Below are positions 7,096 to 15,380 of a stretch of 26,750 nucleotides of DNA, piece after piece (position 1 is the first letter of the stretch; every line of letters starts with the position of its first letter). The position numbers and the translations under genes were made by a program. The stretch comes from Firm-08 sp045546995 (GTDB lineage: Bacteria; Bacillota; Clostridia; Oscillospirales; QAKW01), in contig JAZQDW010000007.1 of the NCBI GenBank assembly GCA_045546995.1, positions 1-26,750 on the forward strand. Direction: 5' to 3'. The notes beneath the pieces are model-generated. The model was not told the origin of the DNA. It did no database searches and saw only the letters and a program-made list of their open reading frames with translations.

Positions 7096-10000
7096 TTATG
7101 AAAAAGAAAAGGAGGGACGCAGGATGGCGTAGTAATGATAGGCGGAGGGCATTCTTGCCAGGCGGATGTCAGCGCTGTAAGTATCGTTTGCAAGGGAGGA
7201 CAGATTGATGAAAATACCGTCTCCGATGTACATATACAGCGGCTCACTCGACTGAAATTTAACTACAAGTATATCACCGATGATCAGATCCTGCTCACGG
7301 GCAAGGCGGTTGCGGTCGGTGTTTACTTTGGTCGTTGCGGTGTACTGATTGGGGGTGAAGAATCGACGGCCGCCGTAAAGCGTGGGAGCAACCAATTCGT
7401 AGTAGGGGCTTGCCGTGTTCAGGCTCCAGGCCTTGGTGGAGGAATTTCCGGCGTTGGTGACCGATGAGAATAGAGAGGAGCGCAGGGTGCTGATATCCAG
7501 CGTACCGCTGCCGCTGACAAAGGGAGCCGTAAGCCCTGCCTTGGTATAGATTTCGTTCACGGCGGCAAGACCCGTGAGATTTTTGGGATTGTTTGCCTGC
7601 AGTTCCAGCGCGGCGGCGCGGAGGGTGGCCTGCTCTGCAGTGGAAAGGGTGTTTTTGATCAAAATGCGGGGGCAGGTGTGGAGCACGCCGCCCACCTTGC
7701 CCACGGCGCTGTAGATATAGTCGCCTTCGTTTCCGGTGGCGGTGACGGTGTAGGATACCTCTTTGGTCTCTCCTGCATTCAGGGTCACCTGCCAGGTCAG
7801 GGCGGTGCCGTCTACGGTGGCGCCACCGGCCGATTGCAGGGTAGCGCCGGCGGGAACGCTGTCGGTGACGGTGAGGGTCTTGACGACGTTGTTCAGATTG
7901 CGGATGCGGAAGGTAAAGGTTACCTCACCGCCCACGCTGACACTGCCGCCCTGACCCAGAGAGGCCACCTTTTCGGAATAGATATTCTTCAGGTTGGCCA
8001 TACGGTTTTGGGTGTTTTCGGGGATGGTGCCGTTGTAGGTGTCCAGAGGACGGACGATGCAGAGATGCTGGATATAGCCGTCCTCGCCGAAAACGTAGTT
8101 GTCGGCATTTTCGTCAAAGAGATACCAGCGCAGATCCATATGTCGAATGGTGGGTTCGTAGGTTTCGCTGTCACTGCTGTAGGTATAGCTGGAGCCGGTG
8201 GAATGAACCACGGTGTTGTTACCCACGTACATCATCACGTGACCGTTGCCATTGTTGCGGCGGATAACCACCAGATCGCCGACCTCAAGCGTTGCAAAAA
8301 ACTCGTCCTCGATTTGTTTTCTTTGCTGTGCGGTCGTACTTGCGCTCGTTTTATAATAATAGGGATACATCGGCACGCCGACGGCACCGCCGTTTACGTA
8401 ATAGCTTGCCAATTGTTCGGTGGTATAGAGTTTGCCCAGATCGTGGCCCAGCGCTGTGCGATAGATATCATAGGTAAAGCCGGCGCAGTTGAGATAACCC
8501 CATTTGTCGGTGGTGTAATCCTCGGGCTGATATTGGCCGATCTGCCAGCGGAATTCGCCACGGTCCGTGGAGGAGGGGTAGGCGTCCGGCATACGAGTGT
8601 CGTCATACTGTACCCGCAGACCCCGCTGAATATAGGCGTCTGCCGTGGCTAGCAAGGCCTGCTCCACTTGGCTGAGCTGATCGGGACGGTTGTTTTCGTA
8701 GAATACAAAGCCGGCAGGCATATGAAGGGAGGGGCGCAGAACGGCGTATTTTTTGGCGGTGGACAGACCGGTAAGGACGGCGGCGGTATCGGCCGCCACG
8801 CAGTTATCGTCCAGACACAGCAGTTCTTCTCCATCAAAGATATACAGATGATGGCCGTCCTCGGACTCGCTCATCACCACGTCACCCACCAGCAGATTTT
8901 CTGCTTTGGGCAGAGCGCTCTCTCCCACAAAGTTGGCGGCGATGACGTTTTCTCCGCCGTAGAGGGTGGGGATCACCATTTTTCGCAGGTCATCGCCCTT
9001 GTCGGTGCGCTCTTCTTCAAAAATATAGCCCAGATTCAGCTCCACGGTGTCACGGAGTGTGGGCGCCTTGGAAAAAGCGATATAGTAGATCCTTCTTAAC
9101 AAACTGATGGCATTCAGCCGCTCGCTGTAGGTATGTGCCCGGATGGCCTGTTTCATATAGCTTTGGTTCAGTTTATCCATAGTAACTCCCACGTAGTTTG
9201 TGATACTTTTGCTGCAAACCGTACCGATCCGCGCCTGCGGAGCCTCGATTATGGTGGCATCCTTGTTTACCTTGACGGTATAGGTCAGTTCCTTGCTGCT
9301 TTGGGCAGGAACCTGTGCCGTCAGCGTCAGCAGACTGCCCGAAACGGTGGCATCGCCGGAAAGATAGGTGGTATCTTCCGGAAGAAAATCGGTGACAGTT
9401 ATTGGCACCTCTCGGGTATTTTCATTGGTGACCGTAAGGGTATAAGTCAGCTCGCCCTCCGGCGAAACTGTATGGGTGGTATGATGGGACGAGGCCTTGG
9501 TCAGCTTGATCTTGTTGACCATGTCGATCTCCGGCTCCGGTTCGGGTTCCGGCTCCGGTTCGGGTTCCGGCTCCGGTTCGGGCTCCGGCTCCGGTTCGGG
9601 TTCCGGCTCCGGTTCGGGTTCCGGCTCCGGCTCTACGTCAATATAATTCTGATGGAAAACCATCAAAATGCGGGCGGCCTGGGCGCGGGTGGCTGTGGCC
9701 GCCGGATCAAAACGAGTGGCGCTGACACCGCTGACAATGCCGGCCTGCTGGCAGGCGTAGACGGCGTTTTTCGCATAAGAAGAAATGGATCTATCGTCTG
9801 CAAATTTCACCTTGGCCTGCTCTTTTTTAAAGGTGATCTCCTTGAAATTGGCATAACGTAACAGCATGGCGCACAGCTGTTCGCGGGTGATGGCGGTTTC
9901 CGGCTCGAAGGTGGTTTTGCTGGTGCCGTAGACGATGCCGTTTTCAGCCGCCCAGCGCACGCTGCCGGTATACCATTGTTTTTTGGGCACGTCGGTAAAA

Positions 10001-10290
10001 CCGCTGTCTGCCTTGTTGTTTACCTTGGCGCCGTCAATACGGGCGATGACCGTAACGAACATTGCGCGGTCAACCTTGGTCTCCGGCTCGAAGGTAGTTT
10101 TGCTGGTGCCCGCAAACATACCCCAAGCGTAGGCGTAGTCTACTGCATCCTTGTACCACGCTTTTTTGGGGACGTCCTCAAACAATTCTGAGGTGTCCAC
10201 GATGGTCGGCGCTGCAAAAACCGGCGTCGGAATCAGGCCGACCACCAGACATAGCAGCACGAGCAATGCGATAAAACGTGTCTTTTTCAT
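7096..10290 (-). CDS. SLH-anchored cell-wall protein with NlpC/P60 modules
   Basis: 1064 residues. A signal peptide ends at about 27 (VFA-A). Three SLH repeats occupy about 37-87, 98-150 and 162-213. An (EP)17E linker is at 220-254. A DUF11-like beta domain (about 270-355) and a second (about 775-875) flank an NlpC/P60 cysteine-peptidase domain with C602 (NCAGFTYDIY), GDLVV (671-675), H684 (GNGHVMMYVG) and H696. Two related modules, about 380-522 and 885-1062, share PTLYGG, a GD strand, a Y-I-(F/G)-D-G motif and the ending YA(V/I)LRPS but lack the catalytic Cys and His. NlpC/P60 enzymes cut peptidoglycan stem peptides, so a wall hydrolase or adhesin held by the SLH repeats is likely. Start follows AAGGAAGG. 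Only 23 bases separate it from the upstream transporter gene, so it may be co-transcribed. Confidence 0.87.
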   Translation of the reverse strand: MKKTRFIALLVLLCLVVGLIPTPVFAAPTIVDTSELFEDVPKKAWYKDAVDYAYAWGMFAGTSKTTFEPETKVDRAMFVTVIARIDGAKVNNKADSGFTDVPKKQWYTGSVRWAAENGIVYGTSKTTFEPETAITREQLCAMLLRYANFKEITFKKEQAKVKFADDRSISSYAKNAVYACQQAGIVSGVSATRFDPAATATRAQAARILMVFHQNYIDVEPEPEPEPEPEPEPEPEPEPEPEPEPEPEPEPEPEIDMVNKIKLTKASSHHTTHTVSPEGELTYTLTVTNENTREVPITVTDFLPEDTTYLSGDATVSGSLLTLTAQVPAQSSKELTYTVKVNKDATIIEAPQARIGTVCSKSITNYVGVTMDKLNQSYMKQAIRAHTYSERLNAISLLRRIYYIAFSKAPTLRDTVELNLGYIFEEERTDKGDDLRKMVIPTLYGGENVIAANFVGESALPKAENLLVGDVVMSESEDGHHLYIFDGEELLCLDDNCVAADTAAVLTGLSTAKKYAVLRPSLHMPAGFVFYENNRPDQLSQVEQALLATADAYIQRGLRVQYDDTRMPDAYPSSTDRGEFRWQIGQYQPEDYTTDKWGYLNCAGFTYDIYRTALGHDLGKLYTTEQLASYYVNGGAVGVPMYPYYYKTSASTTAQQRKQIEDEFFATLEVGDLVVIRRNNGNGHVMMYVGNNTVVHSTGSSYTYSSDSETYEPTIRHMDLRWYLFDENADNYVFGEDGYIQHLCIVRPLDTYNGTIPENTQNRMANLKNIYSEKVASLGQGGSVSVGGEVTFTFRIRNLNNVVKTLTVTDSVPAGATLQSAGGATVDGTALTWQVTLNAGETKEVSYTVTATGNEGDYIYSAVGKVGGVLHTCPRILIKNTLSTAEQATLRAAALELQANNPKNLTGLAAVNEIYTKAGLTAPFVSGSGTLDISTLRSSLFSSVTNAGNSSTKAWSLNTASPYYELVAPTLYGGRRFFTPNQYTATTKVNTDRNRLAREQDLIIGDILVVKFQSSEPLYMYIGDGIFINLSSLANDTYSADIRLARMPSAYHYYAILRPSFSFS
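9539..9628 (-). repeat. 18-bp minisatellite encoding the EP linker
   Basis: Five tandem copies of GGTTCGGGTTCCGGCTCC (plus strand), the third with one change, inside a longer GA/CC-rich run (9529-9633). It encodes (EP)17E between the SLH repeats and the ectodomain. The unit is 6 codons, so copy-number change keeps frame. The periodic frames on the plus strand here are by-products. Confidence 0.93.
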
Positions 10291-10313
10291 GAAAAACCTT
10301 CCTTTTTTGTGAT

Positions 10314-11261
10314 TTATTTTTCAGGCAATTGCTTGCTTTGCTGAATGGAAATGGCGCTGACGCCCACCATGCGGATCAAGATCAGCGTCAGGCCGAAATA
10401 ATGATACGGATATAATTGCTCTCCGGCAAAAACGACGCCAATCAAAATGGTGACCAAAGTGGACACGCCGGAAAATGCCGCGATGGTGGACATTTGCAGG
10501 TGGGACAGGGAAAAGTTGCCCATACCTGTTGCCACAATAGTGGACAAAACGCCTAAAAACAGAAAGCCGATCAGATTATCCGTATTGCAAAGCGGTGCGA
10601 AATAGGAAAGTATCTTACCATCGCAAAGATGACGGACAACGTTGATCGTATTAAAAACAATGGCTCCCAAAATACAGGAAACGTAGGTGATCTCCATGGG
10701 GGAAAAAGCACCGGACGCCTTACGTGAGCAGGCAGCAAACAATGCTCCAACCACGATCGCACCGAACAAAAGGAGAATGCCGAGCAAGCTGTTTTCTCCG
10801 GTGTGCGTATCGGTGTTGATGGCAATATATACAACACCAAGGATGCCCATCAGCAAAAAAATCTTTTGCAGTGAAGAACTTTTTTCCTTTAAAATCAGTG
10901 TTTCTACAATACAACTTGCAATAGGCGCAAGAGAAATGATGACGGCGGCGGTGATATTGGTGGTCATGGAAATGCCTGCGGTTTCAAACAGCATATACAG
11001 TACCGGCTCAAATAGAGCGGCCAGCAGCAACGATTTGATCAGCGGCTCATGTCGCCAATGATGCACGACGTAACGGAAGCCGACTTTGATACGGATCAAC
11101 TTTGTTACCTTCAACAGCCACAAGACCAAAAAACTGATCAGAAATCGCAACGCAAGGATGTCCAATACGTCGGTGGAACGGTTGAGTTCTCCCGTAAAAA
11201 ACACCGACGAGCCGTAAATAACGTATTTTCCCAACGCCGTCAAATAAGGAATGATATTCAT
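10314..11261 (-). CDS. EamA/DMT-superfamily transporter
   Basis: 315 residues with about ten hydrophobic segments arranged as two EamA halves, the drug/metabolite transporter fold (N-terminal half about 1-145, second half about 150-305, HYFGLTLILIRMVGV near the end). Substrate cannot be read from sequence; family members export amino acids, metabolites or drugs. The ATG at 11261 lacks a clear ribosome site, and an 8-codon frame (ATGGATCCA...) ends in an ATGA overlapping the start, so translation could be coupled or leaderless. It is divergent from an AraC-type gene 139 bases away, the classic layout for a regulator and its target. Confidence 0.85.
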   Translation of the reverse strand: MNIIPYLTALGKYVIYGSSVFFTGELNRSTDVLDILALRFLISFLVLWLLKVTKLIRIKVGFRYVVHHWRHEPLIKSLLLAALFEPVLYMLFETAGISMTTNITAAVIISLAPIASCIVETLILKEKSSSLQKIFLLMGILGVVYIAINTDTHTGENSLLGILLLFGAIVVGALFAACSRKASGAFSPMEITYVSCILGAIVFNTINVVRHLCDGKILSYFAPLCNTDNLIGFLFLGVLSTIVATGMGNFSLSHLQMSTIAAFSGVSTLVTILIGVVFAGEQLYPYHYFGLTLILIRMVGVSAISIQQSKQLPEK

Positions 11262-11284
11262 TTTTTATCGAAATTTGGATCCAT

Positions 11285-11301
11285 GTAAATTTTAAATTTA
11301 C
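11285..11301. promoter_or_regulatory. Palindromic operator candidate
   Basis: GTAAATTTTAAATTTAC is a perfect 8+1+8 inverted repeat in the divergent intergenic region. It overlaps the -35 box of the AraC-type gene. Its palindromic shape is unlike the direct half-sites usual for AraC proteins, so the protein that binds is uncertain. Confidence 0.45.
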
Positions 11302-11325
11302 AAAATGCATTCTGTATGCTATAAT
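11297..11325 (+). promoter_or_regulatory. Promoter of the AraC-type gene
   Basis: TTTACA (11297-11302), a 17-base spacer and TATAAT (11320-11325) with an extended TGC just before it. A hairpin TGGCAA...TTGCCA (11340-11356) lies early in the transcript. Confidence 0.75.
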
Positions 11326-11400
11326 AATAAAGCATTTTTTGGCAAAAATCTTGCCATTGATGATTGTGTTTGTGCCATTTTTTGACTTTTTAGGGGGGCG

Positions 11401-12195
11401 ATGCTCTTGCAACAGCCGGTTTTTAACGCCGTGCGGGAACAAAATAACAATCTTTTTTTCAAAAGCTATAAAAACGATTCCGGCGTATTTTCCTTTCATT
11501 CGCAGATCGAGTTGTATTTTGTGGACGAGGGGGAAATGGAGGTCTGGGTCGGCGATCAGTACAAGCAGTTGAAGGCAGGGGAAATGTCGGTTGCTCTCAG
11601 CTTTGACGCTCACGCCTATCGCACGCCGGTCAGTTCCCGTTCCAGCGTGCTGATCATCCCTCAGTATATGTGTGAGGACTTTGTGGATGAGACTCGGAAT
11701 AAAAAGAGCACCAATCCCTTTATCTGTGATACGGAAACTGTCAGGGTCATCAAAGATTATTACGAAAAAATCAAAAGTGAAGAAATCAACGATATCGAGC
11801 GCATGGGCTATATCTACGTCATTTTGGGTCTGGTGATGAAAAACGTTTTTCTCGTCAATGCCGGAGACGAGCACGAACGAACGCTCTCCTCCCGTTTGCT
11901 GCTGTATATCAATCAGCGGTATAAAGAGGGGATCACGCCCTCGGACGTGGCAACCCATTTCGGTTACAGCCTCAGCTACGTTTCCCGATATTTCAAAAAG
12001 AATTTTCAAATTACGCTCAATCAGTATCTCACCACGCTCAAGCTGAAAAACGCGCTGATTTTGATGCACGAAAAAAAGCACAGCATCACCTTCTGCGCCA
12101 TGGAAAGCGGTTTTGCCTCCATGCGCACCTTTTACCGTGCTTTTTATAAAGAGTTCGGTTGTTCTCCCAAGGAATATTTTAAAAATAAGATATAA
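11401..12195 (+). CDS. AraC-family transcriptional regulator, cupin type
   Basis: 264 residues. The N-terminal half is a cupin-like sensor (about 25-80, FSFHSQIELYFVDEGEMEVWVG). The C-terminal half has the double helix-turn-helix of AraC/XylS proteins: about 180-201 (SDVATHFGYSLSYVSRYFKK) and 229-251, ending FGCSPKEYFKN. It probably controls the divergent EamA transporter. Start choice is uncertain: the run of six G at 11393-11398 sits only 2 bases before ATG 11401 but about 8 before an in-frame TTG at 11407. Inducer unknown. Confidence 0.9.
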   Translation: MLLQQPVFNAVREQNNNLFFKSYKNDSGVFSFHSQIELYFVDEGEMEVWVGDQYKQLKAGEMSVALSFDAHAYRTPVSSRSSVLIIPQYMCEDFVDETRNKKSTNPFICDTETVRVIKDYYEKIKSEEINDIERMGYIYVILGLVMKNVFLVNAGDEHERTLSSRLLLYINQRYKEGITPSDVATHFGYSLSYVSRYFKKNFQITLNQYLTTLKLKNALILMHEKKHSITFCAMESGFASMRTFYRAFYKEFGCSPKEYFKNKI

Positions 12196-12247
12196 AATAC
12201 CGCAGTTTTCCAAAGAAAACTGCGGTATTTTTTCTTTTATGACTCAT
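12179..12247 (-). CDS. Possible 22-residue peptide or orphan gene start
   Basis: On the minus strand an ATG (12247) preceded by a perfect AAAGGAGG with 8-base spacing and by a good promoter (12273-12302) opens a 22-codon frame, MSHKRKNTAVFFGKLRYFIS then YF, stop at 12179-12181. The frame runs through the terminator hairpin of the AraC-type gene and ends inside its 3' end. It may be a real leader peptide or small protein, or the leftover 5' end of a deleted gene. The signals are seen; translation and function are not shown. Confidence 0.3.
   Translation of the reverse strand: MSHKRKNTAVFFGKLRYFISYF
12195..12237 (+). terminator. Terminator of the AraC-type gene
   Basis: AATACCGCAGTTTTC (about 12197-12210) pairs with GAAAACTGCGGTATT (12215-12229) and is followed by TTTTTCTTTT. 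It begins at the stop codon. On the opposite strand the U tract is weaker (TTTTATAT). Confidence 0.9.
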
Positions 12248-12272
12248 TTTGATTCCTCCTTTATTGATTAGT

Positions 12273-12302
12273 ATCATATTGTACGTTCGTTGACGTTGTC
12301 AA
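12273..12302 (-). promoter_or_regulatory. Minus-strand promoter facing the AraC-type gene end
   Basis: On the minus strand TTGACA (12297-12302), an 18-base spacer and TATGAT (12273-12278). The -35 box lies in a palindrome GTTGAC-GTT-GTCAAC (12289-12303). No full-length gene lies downstream; see the 22-codon frame. Confidence 0.55.
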
Positions 12303-12326
12303 CAAAAAATAAAAGAGAAGAATGTA

Positions 12327-12356
12327 TTGAAAAATAGGGACAAACTGTGCTATAAT
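12327..12356 (+). promoter_or_regulatory. Promoter of the DUF1846 gene
   Basis: TTGAAA (12327-12332), an 18-base spacer and a perfect TATAAT (12351-12356) with an extended TGC. A palindrome at 12289-12303 lies 24 bases upstream and could be an operator. Confidence 0.75.
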
Positions 12357-12389
12357 AAGCAATATATTAAGTCTTAAGGGGTGATCTTG

Positions 12390-13868
12390 ATGAAAAGAAT
12401 CGGATTTGATAATGAAAAGTATCTGAAGATGCAGTCCAGCCATATTCTGGAACGGATCGATAAGTTTAACGGCAAGCTGTATCTGGAGTTGGGCGGTAAG
12501 CTGTTTGATGATTATCACGCCTCCCGCGTATTGCCGGGCTTTCAGCCGGACAGTAAGATCAAAATGCTGTTGCAGCTTAAGGAGCAGGCAGAGGTTATTA
12601 TCTCCATCAACGCCACAGATATCGAGAAAAACAAGATCCGCAGTGACCTTGGCATCTCTTATGACAACGACGTTTTCCGTCTCATCGACGCATTCCGTGG
12701 GATGGGGCTGATGGTCTCCAGCGTGGTTATGACCCGCTATGCCGGCCAGTACGCCGCCGACATCTTTCAAAAGAAACTGGAAAATCTGGGCGTCAAGGTG
12801 TACCGTCATTATCCCATCACCGGCTATCCCAATAATATCCCCCTCATCGTAAGCGAAGAAGGCTATGGCCGAAACGAGTATATCGAGACGACCAAACCGC
12901 TGGTCATCGTCACCGCTCCCGGTCCCGGCAGCGGCAAGCTGGCTACTTGCCTGTCCCAGCTGTATCATGAGCACGAACGGGGCATCACCTCCGGCTATGC
13001 CAAGTTTGAGACCTTTCCTATCTGGAATCTGCCCCTCAAGCATCCGGTCAATCTGGCCTATGAGGCGGCTACGGCAGACCTCAACGACCTGAATATGATC
13101 GATCCCTTCCATCTGGAGGCCTATGGGGAGATGACCGTCAATTATAACCGTGACGTCGAGGCGTTTCCGTTGCTCAAGGCAATGCTGGAACGCATCATGG
13201 GGGAAAGCCCCTATCAGTCTCCCACCGATATGGGTGTGAATATGGCCGGGAATTGTATCATTGACGACGATGCGGTCTGCGCTGCCGCCCGTGAGGAGAT
13301 CATTCGCCGCTATTATAAGGTAAAATGCGATAAACTGCTGGGCACCGTGGGCGAAAGCGCCGTGGTCAAGGCGGAAAGCATTATGCGGCAGGCCCGTGTC
13401 AATACCGAGGATCGCGCCGTGGTGAAGGCGGCGCTTACCAAGGCTGAAAGCGCCGGCGTTCACGCCGTCGCCTTTGAACTGCAGGACGGCACCCTTGTCA
13501 CCGGTAAGACCAGCGTACTGCTGGGTAGCGTTGCGGCCGCTCTGCTCAATGCCATGAAGATCATGGCCGGTATCGATGATGAGGTCTTGCTCATCGCTCA
13601 GGCGCATATCGAGCCCATCGTCAAACTGAAACGGGAGATCTTCCGTTCCGCCTATTCCCATCTCGATTCCAACGAAATGCTGATCGCTCTGTCCTCCTCG
13701 GCGGGTGTCAACCCCCAGGCGGCCAAGGCCTTGGATCAGATCAAAAATCTGCGCGGCACCGAACTGCATTCTTCGGTAATGCTCTGTGATGCCGACGAAC
13801 AGGTGCTCAAAAAGCTGGGTGTCAACTACACCTGCGAGCCCGTCCGCCGCAGTAAAAATTTGTACTGA
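12390..13868 (+). CDS. DUF1846 (UPF0371) family protein
   Basis: 492 residues, about the usual size for this conserved Firmicute family of unknown function. I recognise the N terminus (RIGFDNEKYLKMQSSHILER), the phosphate-loop-like APGPGSGK at 176-183, and the conserved ESPYQSPTDMGVNMAGNC segment. I do not assign a reaction; the phosphate loop suggests a nucleotide-binding role, which is inference. ATG 12390 is chosen because AAGGGG is 8 bases upstream; the earlier GTG at 12381 overlaps that site. A small membrane protein gene follows after 27 bases and shares the transcript. Confidence 0.9.
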   Translation: MKRIGFDNEKYLKMQSSHILERIDKFNGKLYLELGGKLFDDYHASRVLPGFQPDSKIKMLLQLKEQAEVIISINATDIEKNKIRSDLGISYDNDVFRLIDAFRGMGLMVSSVVMTRYAGQYAADIFQKKLENLGVKVYRHYPITGYPNNIPLIVSEEGYGRNEYIETTKPLVIVTAPGPGSGKLATCLSQLYHEHERGITSGYAKFETFPIWNLPLKHPVNLAYEAATADLNDLNMIDPFHLEAYGEMTVNYNRDVEAFPLLKAMLERIMGESPYQSPTDMGVNMAGNCIIDDDAVCAAAREEIIRRYYKVKCDKLLGTVGESAVVKAESIMRQARVNTEDRAVVKAALTKAESAGVHAVAFELQDGTLVTGKTSVLLGSVAAALLNAMKIMAGIDDEVLLIAQAHIEPIVKLKREIFRSAYSHLDSNEMLIALSSSAGVNPQAAKALDQIKNLRGTELHSSVMLCDADEQVLKKLGVNYTCEPVRRSKNLY

Positions 13869-13895
13869 TCATCTGATCTGTTAGGAGATATCTCT

Positions 13896-14303
13896 ATGGG
13901 TGGATTTGTTATTTTGCTCTTGATTGCGGCGGCGGTGATCGCGCTTGTGATTGCCTTTTGGATCGCTGATCAGTTCTATCAGGCGGCTTGTATGAAGGGC
14001 CACGATGACAAAAAATATTTTTGGATCTGTTTCTTTTTTGGTATTGCCGGATATTTGTTGGTGTGTGCTTTGCCTACCGTTAATACGGCGGGGACTTTGG
14101 ACGGAACAAAACCGATAAAACGGACAAAGCCCACCATTCCGTTGCGCAACGATGAGAATGTCAGTCCGAACAAAGAAGAATCGGACGAACCATCAGTCAT
14201 CGATATCGATATGGTAAAAAAAGATCGGCGTGACGCCCTGATCGTTATTGCTTTGTTGGCTGTCGCGGTGCTGGTGGTGGCTATTGCATATTTCTTTGGA
14301 TAA
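13896..14303 (+). CDS. Small membrane protein, function unknown
   Basis: 135 residues, not recognised. Three hydrophobic segments: about 4-22, 41-60 (YFWICFFFGIAGYLLVCALP) and 113-133. Between the second and third is a charged, Pro/Ser/Glu-rich loop of about 50 residues (61-112). The start has a good AGGAGA site 10 bases upstream. It is the second gene after DUF1846 and ends at a terminator. Confidence 0.75.
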   Translation: MGGFVILLLIAAAVIALVIAFWIADQFYQAACMKGHDDKKYFWICFFFGIAGYLLVCALPTVNTAGTLDGTKPIKRTKPTIPLRNDENVSPNKEESDEPSVIDIDMVKKDRRDALIVIALLAVAVLVVAIAYFFG

Positions 14304-14338
14304 AAAAGAGTGTAACACGTTTGTGTTACACTCTTTTT
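14304..14338. terminator. Bidirectional terminator
   Basis: AAAAAGAGTGTAACAC pairs with GTGTTACACTCTTTTT around GTTT. It starts one base after the small membrane protein gene and ends 13 bases beyond the stop of the convergent PHP gene, serving both strands. Confidence 0.9.
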
Positions 14339-14351
14339 GGTTTACGTTGTA

Positions 14352-15380
14352 CTAATTTTTTGCAGTCAGCTCATCCATAAAGTATGCATTGGTATCGGCG
14401 GTTTTGCCGTGGACGTCGGTGACGCACAGACGGAAATAGCCGCAATTTTCGGGGATATTAAATTCCGCTTGGGTGACCGTCTCACCCGGCTTGGCCATAC
14501 ACACTCTGCCACGGCGGATGCCGTAGTAGGTCTCGATCTTGGCGGCGGGGGAGCAGGAGATGTGCACCTTGCCGTCCTCATACCACAGCTCTTTGATCTC
14601 GGGACCGCGGGAGGCATAAAAGTTGCCCTGTATCAGCCCGGCAGTGAGATTTTCGTATGTAAGGGCATCTGCCTTTACACATACCCAACCGCCAAAACTG
14701 TCGTATTGGGGGTCATCCTTGGCGCGCCCGTTGTGGTTATCGTCGGTGGCAACGCAGAAAATGCGGTTGCCCGAACGCAAAAACTCGTCGTAGATCTTGG
14801 GGTTGTACTCGGGATAGCCTTCCACCTCACAGCCGTAGTTTAAGATCTCAAAGGCGTGCATTCCGTTATAATGAATGTAATCGCCGTAATCCTCCATCGA
14901 CCAGACGGGGTGATTGTAGGTGACGAAAAAGCCGCCCTCTCTGCCTTTCTGCATCATATCGGAGATGCATTCGGGGGTGTAAACACGCTCGTAATCGGGC
15001 AGAGTCTCGTCAAATTTTACCAGATGGCGGTACGCCTTGGAGGAATTGCCCACGAATTTTTCTCTGTGCCAGCACACGGTTTTTTCCGTGTCGGGGGAGA
15101 GGGCAACGTAACAGATGTGACAGCATTTGTTGTAGGGGGTCTGCGTGCCGATCTCCTTGACGTCCAGCTCCATACCGTTGAGCGCAACGAAATTCTCGTC
15201 GGTCAGCTCGTTGTGTGGAATAAACACGTTGTGGTCGGTGAAGGCAATGGCGCTGTAACCGTGGGCCATATACTCTTCTTTGAGCTCTTCCGGGGTGCGC
15301 TTGCCGTCCGAGAAGGTAGAGTGGCAGTGCAGATTGACCTTGTAAAAGCGGCCGCTTTCGGGCAATAAATATTTTCTCAT
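14352..15380 (-). CDS. PHP-domain metal-dependent phosphoesterase
   Basis: 342 residues. PHP metal-binding motifs: NLHCHSTFSDG (H18, H20, D25), AFTDHN (D49, H50), GMELDVKE, TYNHPVWS, and ATDDNHNG. PHP proteins of this stand-alone kind hydrolyse phosphoesters (nucleotide or sugar phosphates); the substrate here is unknown. The ATG overlaps the metA stop (ATGA), so it is the last gene of the metY-metA operon. That linkage hints at a role near methionine or 3',5'-bisphosphonucleotide metabolism from sulfur assimilation, which is inference only. The C-terminal 90 residues look like a small beta domain (EIKELWYEDGKVHISCSP). Confidence 0.85.
   Translation of the reverse strand: MRKYLLPESGRFYKVNLHCHSTFSDGKRTPEELKEEYMAHGYSAIAFTDHNVFIPHNELTDENFVALNGMELDVKEIGTQTPYNKCCHICYVALSPDTEKTVCWHREKFVGNSSKAYRHLVKFDETLPDYERVYTPECISDMMQKGREGGFFVTYNHPVWSMEDYGDYIHYNGMHAFEILNYGCEVEGYPEYNPKIYDEFLRSGNRIFCVATDDNHNGRAKDDPQYDSFGGWVCVKADALTYENLTAGLIQGNFYASRGPEIKELWYEDGKVHISCSPAAKIETYYGIRRGRVCMAKPGETVTQAEFNIPENCGYFRLCVTDVHGKTADTNAYFMDELTAKN

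Noticed and set aside
9133..9861. Plus-strand frame with RFGFRLRFGF repeats
   Set aside because: It is the antisense reading of the EP-encoding minisatellite inside the SLH/NlpC gene.
11047..12213. 388-codon minus-strand frame over the AraC-type gene
   Set aside because: It would overlap both the AraC-type gene and the transporter start region, and shows no protein family features.
12261..13769. 502-codon frame antisense to the DUF1846 gene
   Set aside because: Same mirror effect; no ribosome site, and the sense frame is a recognised family.
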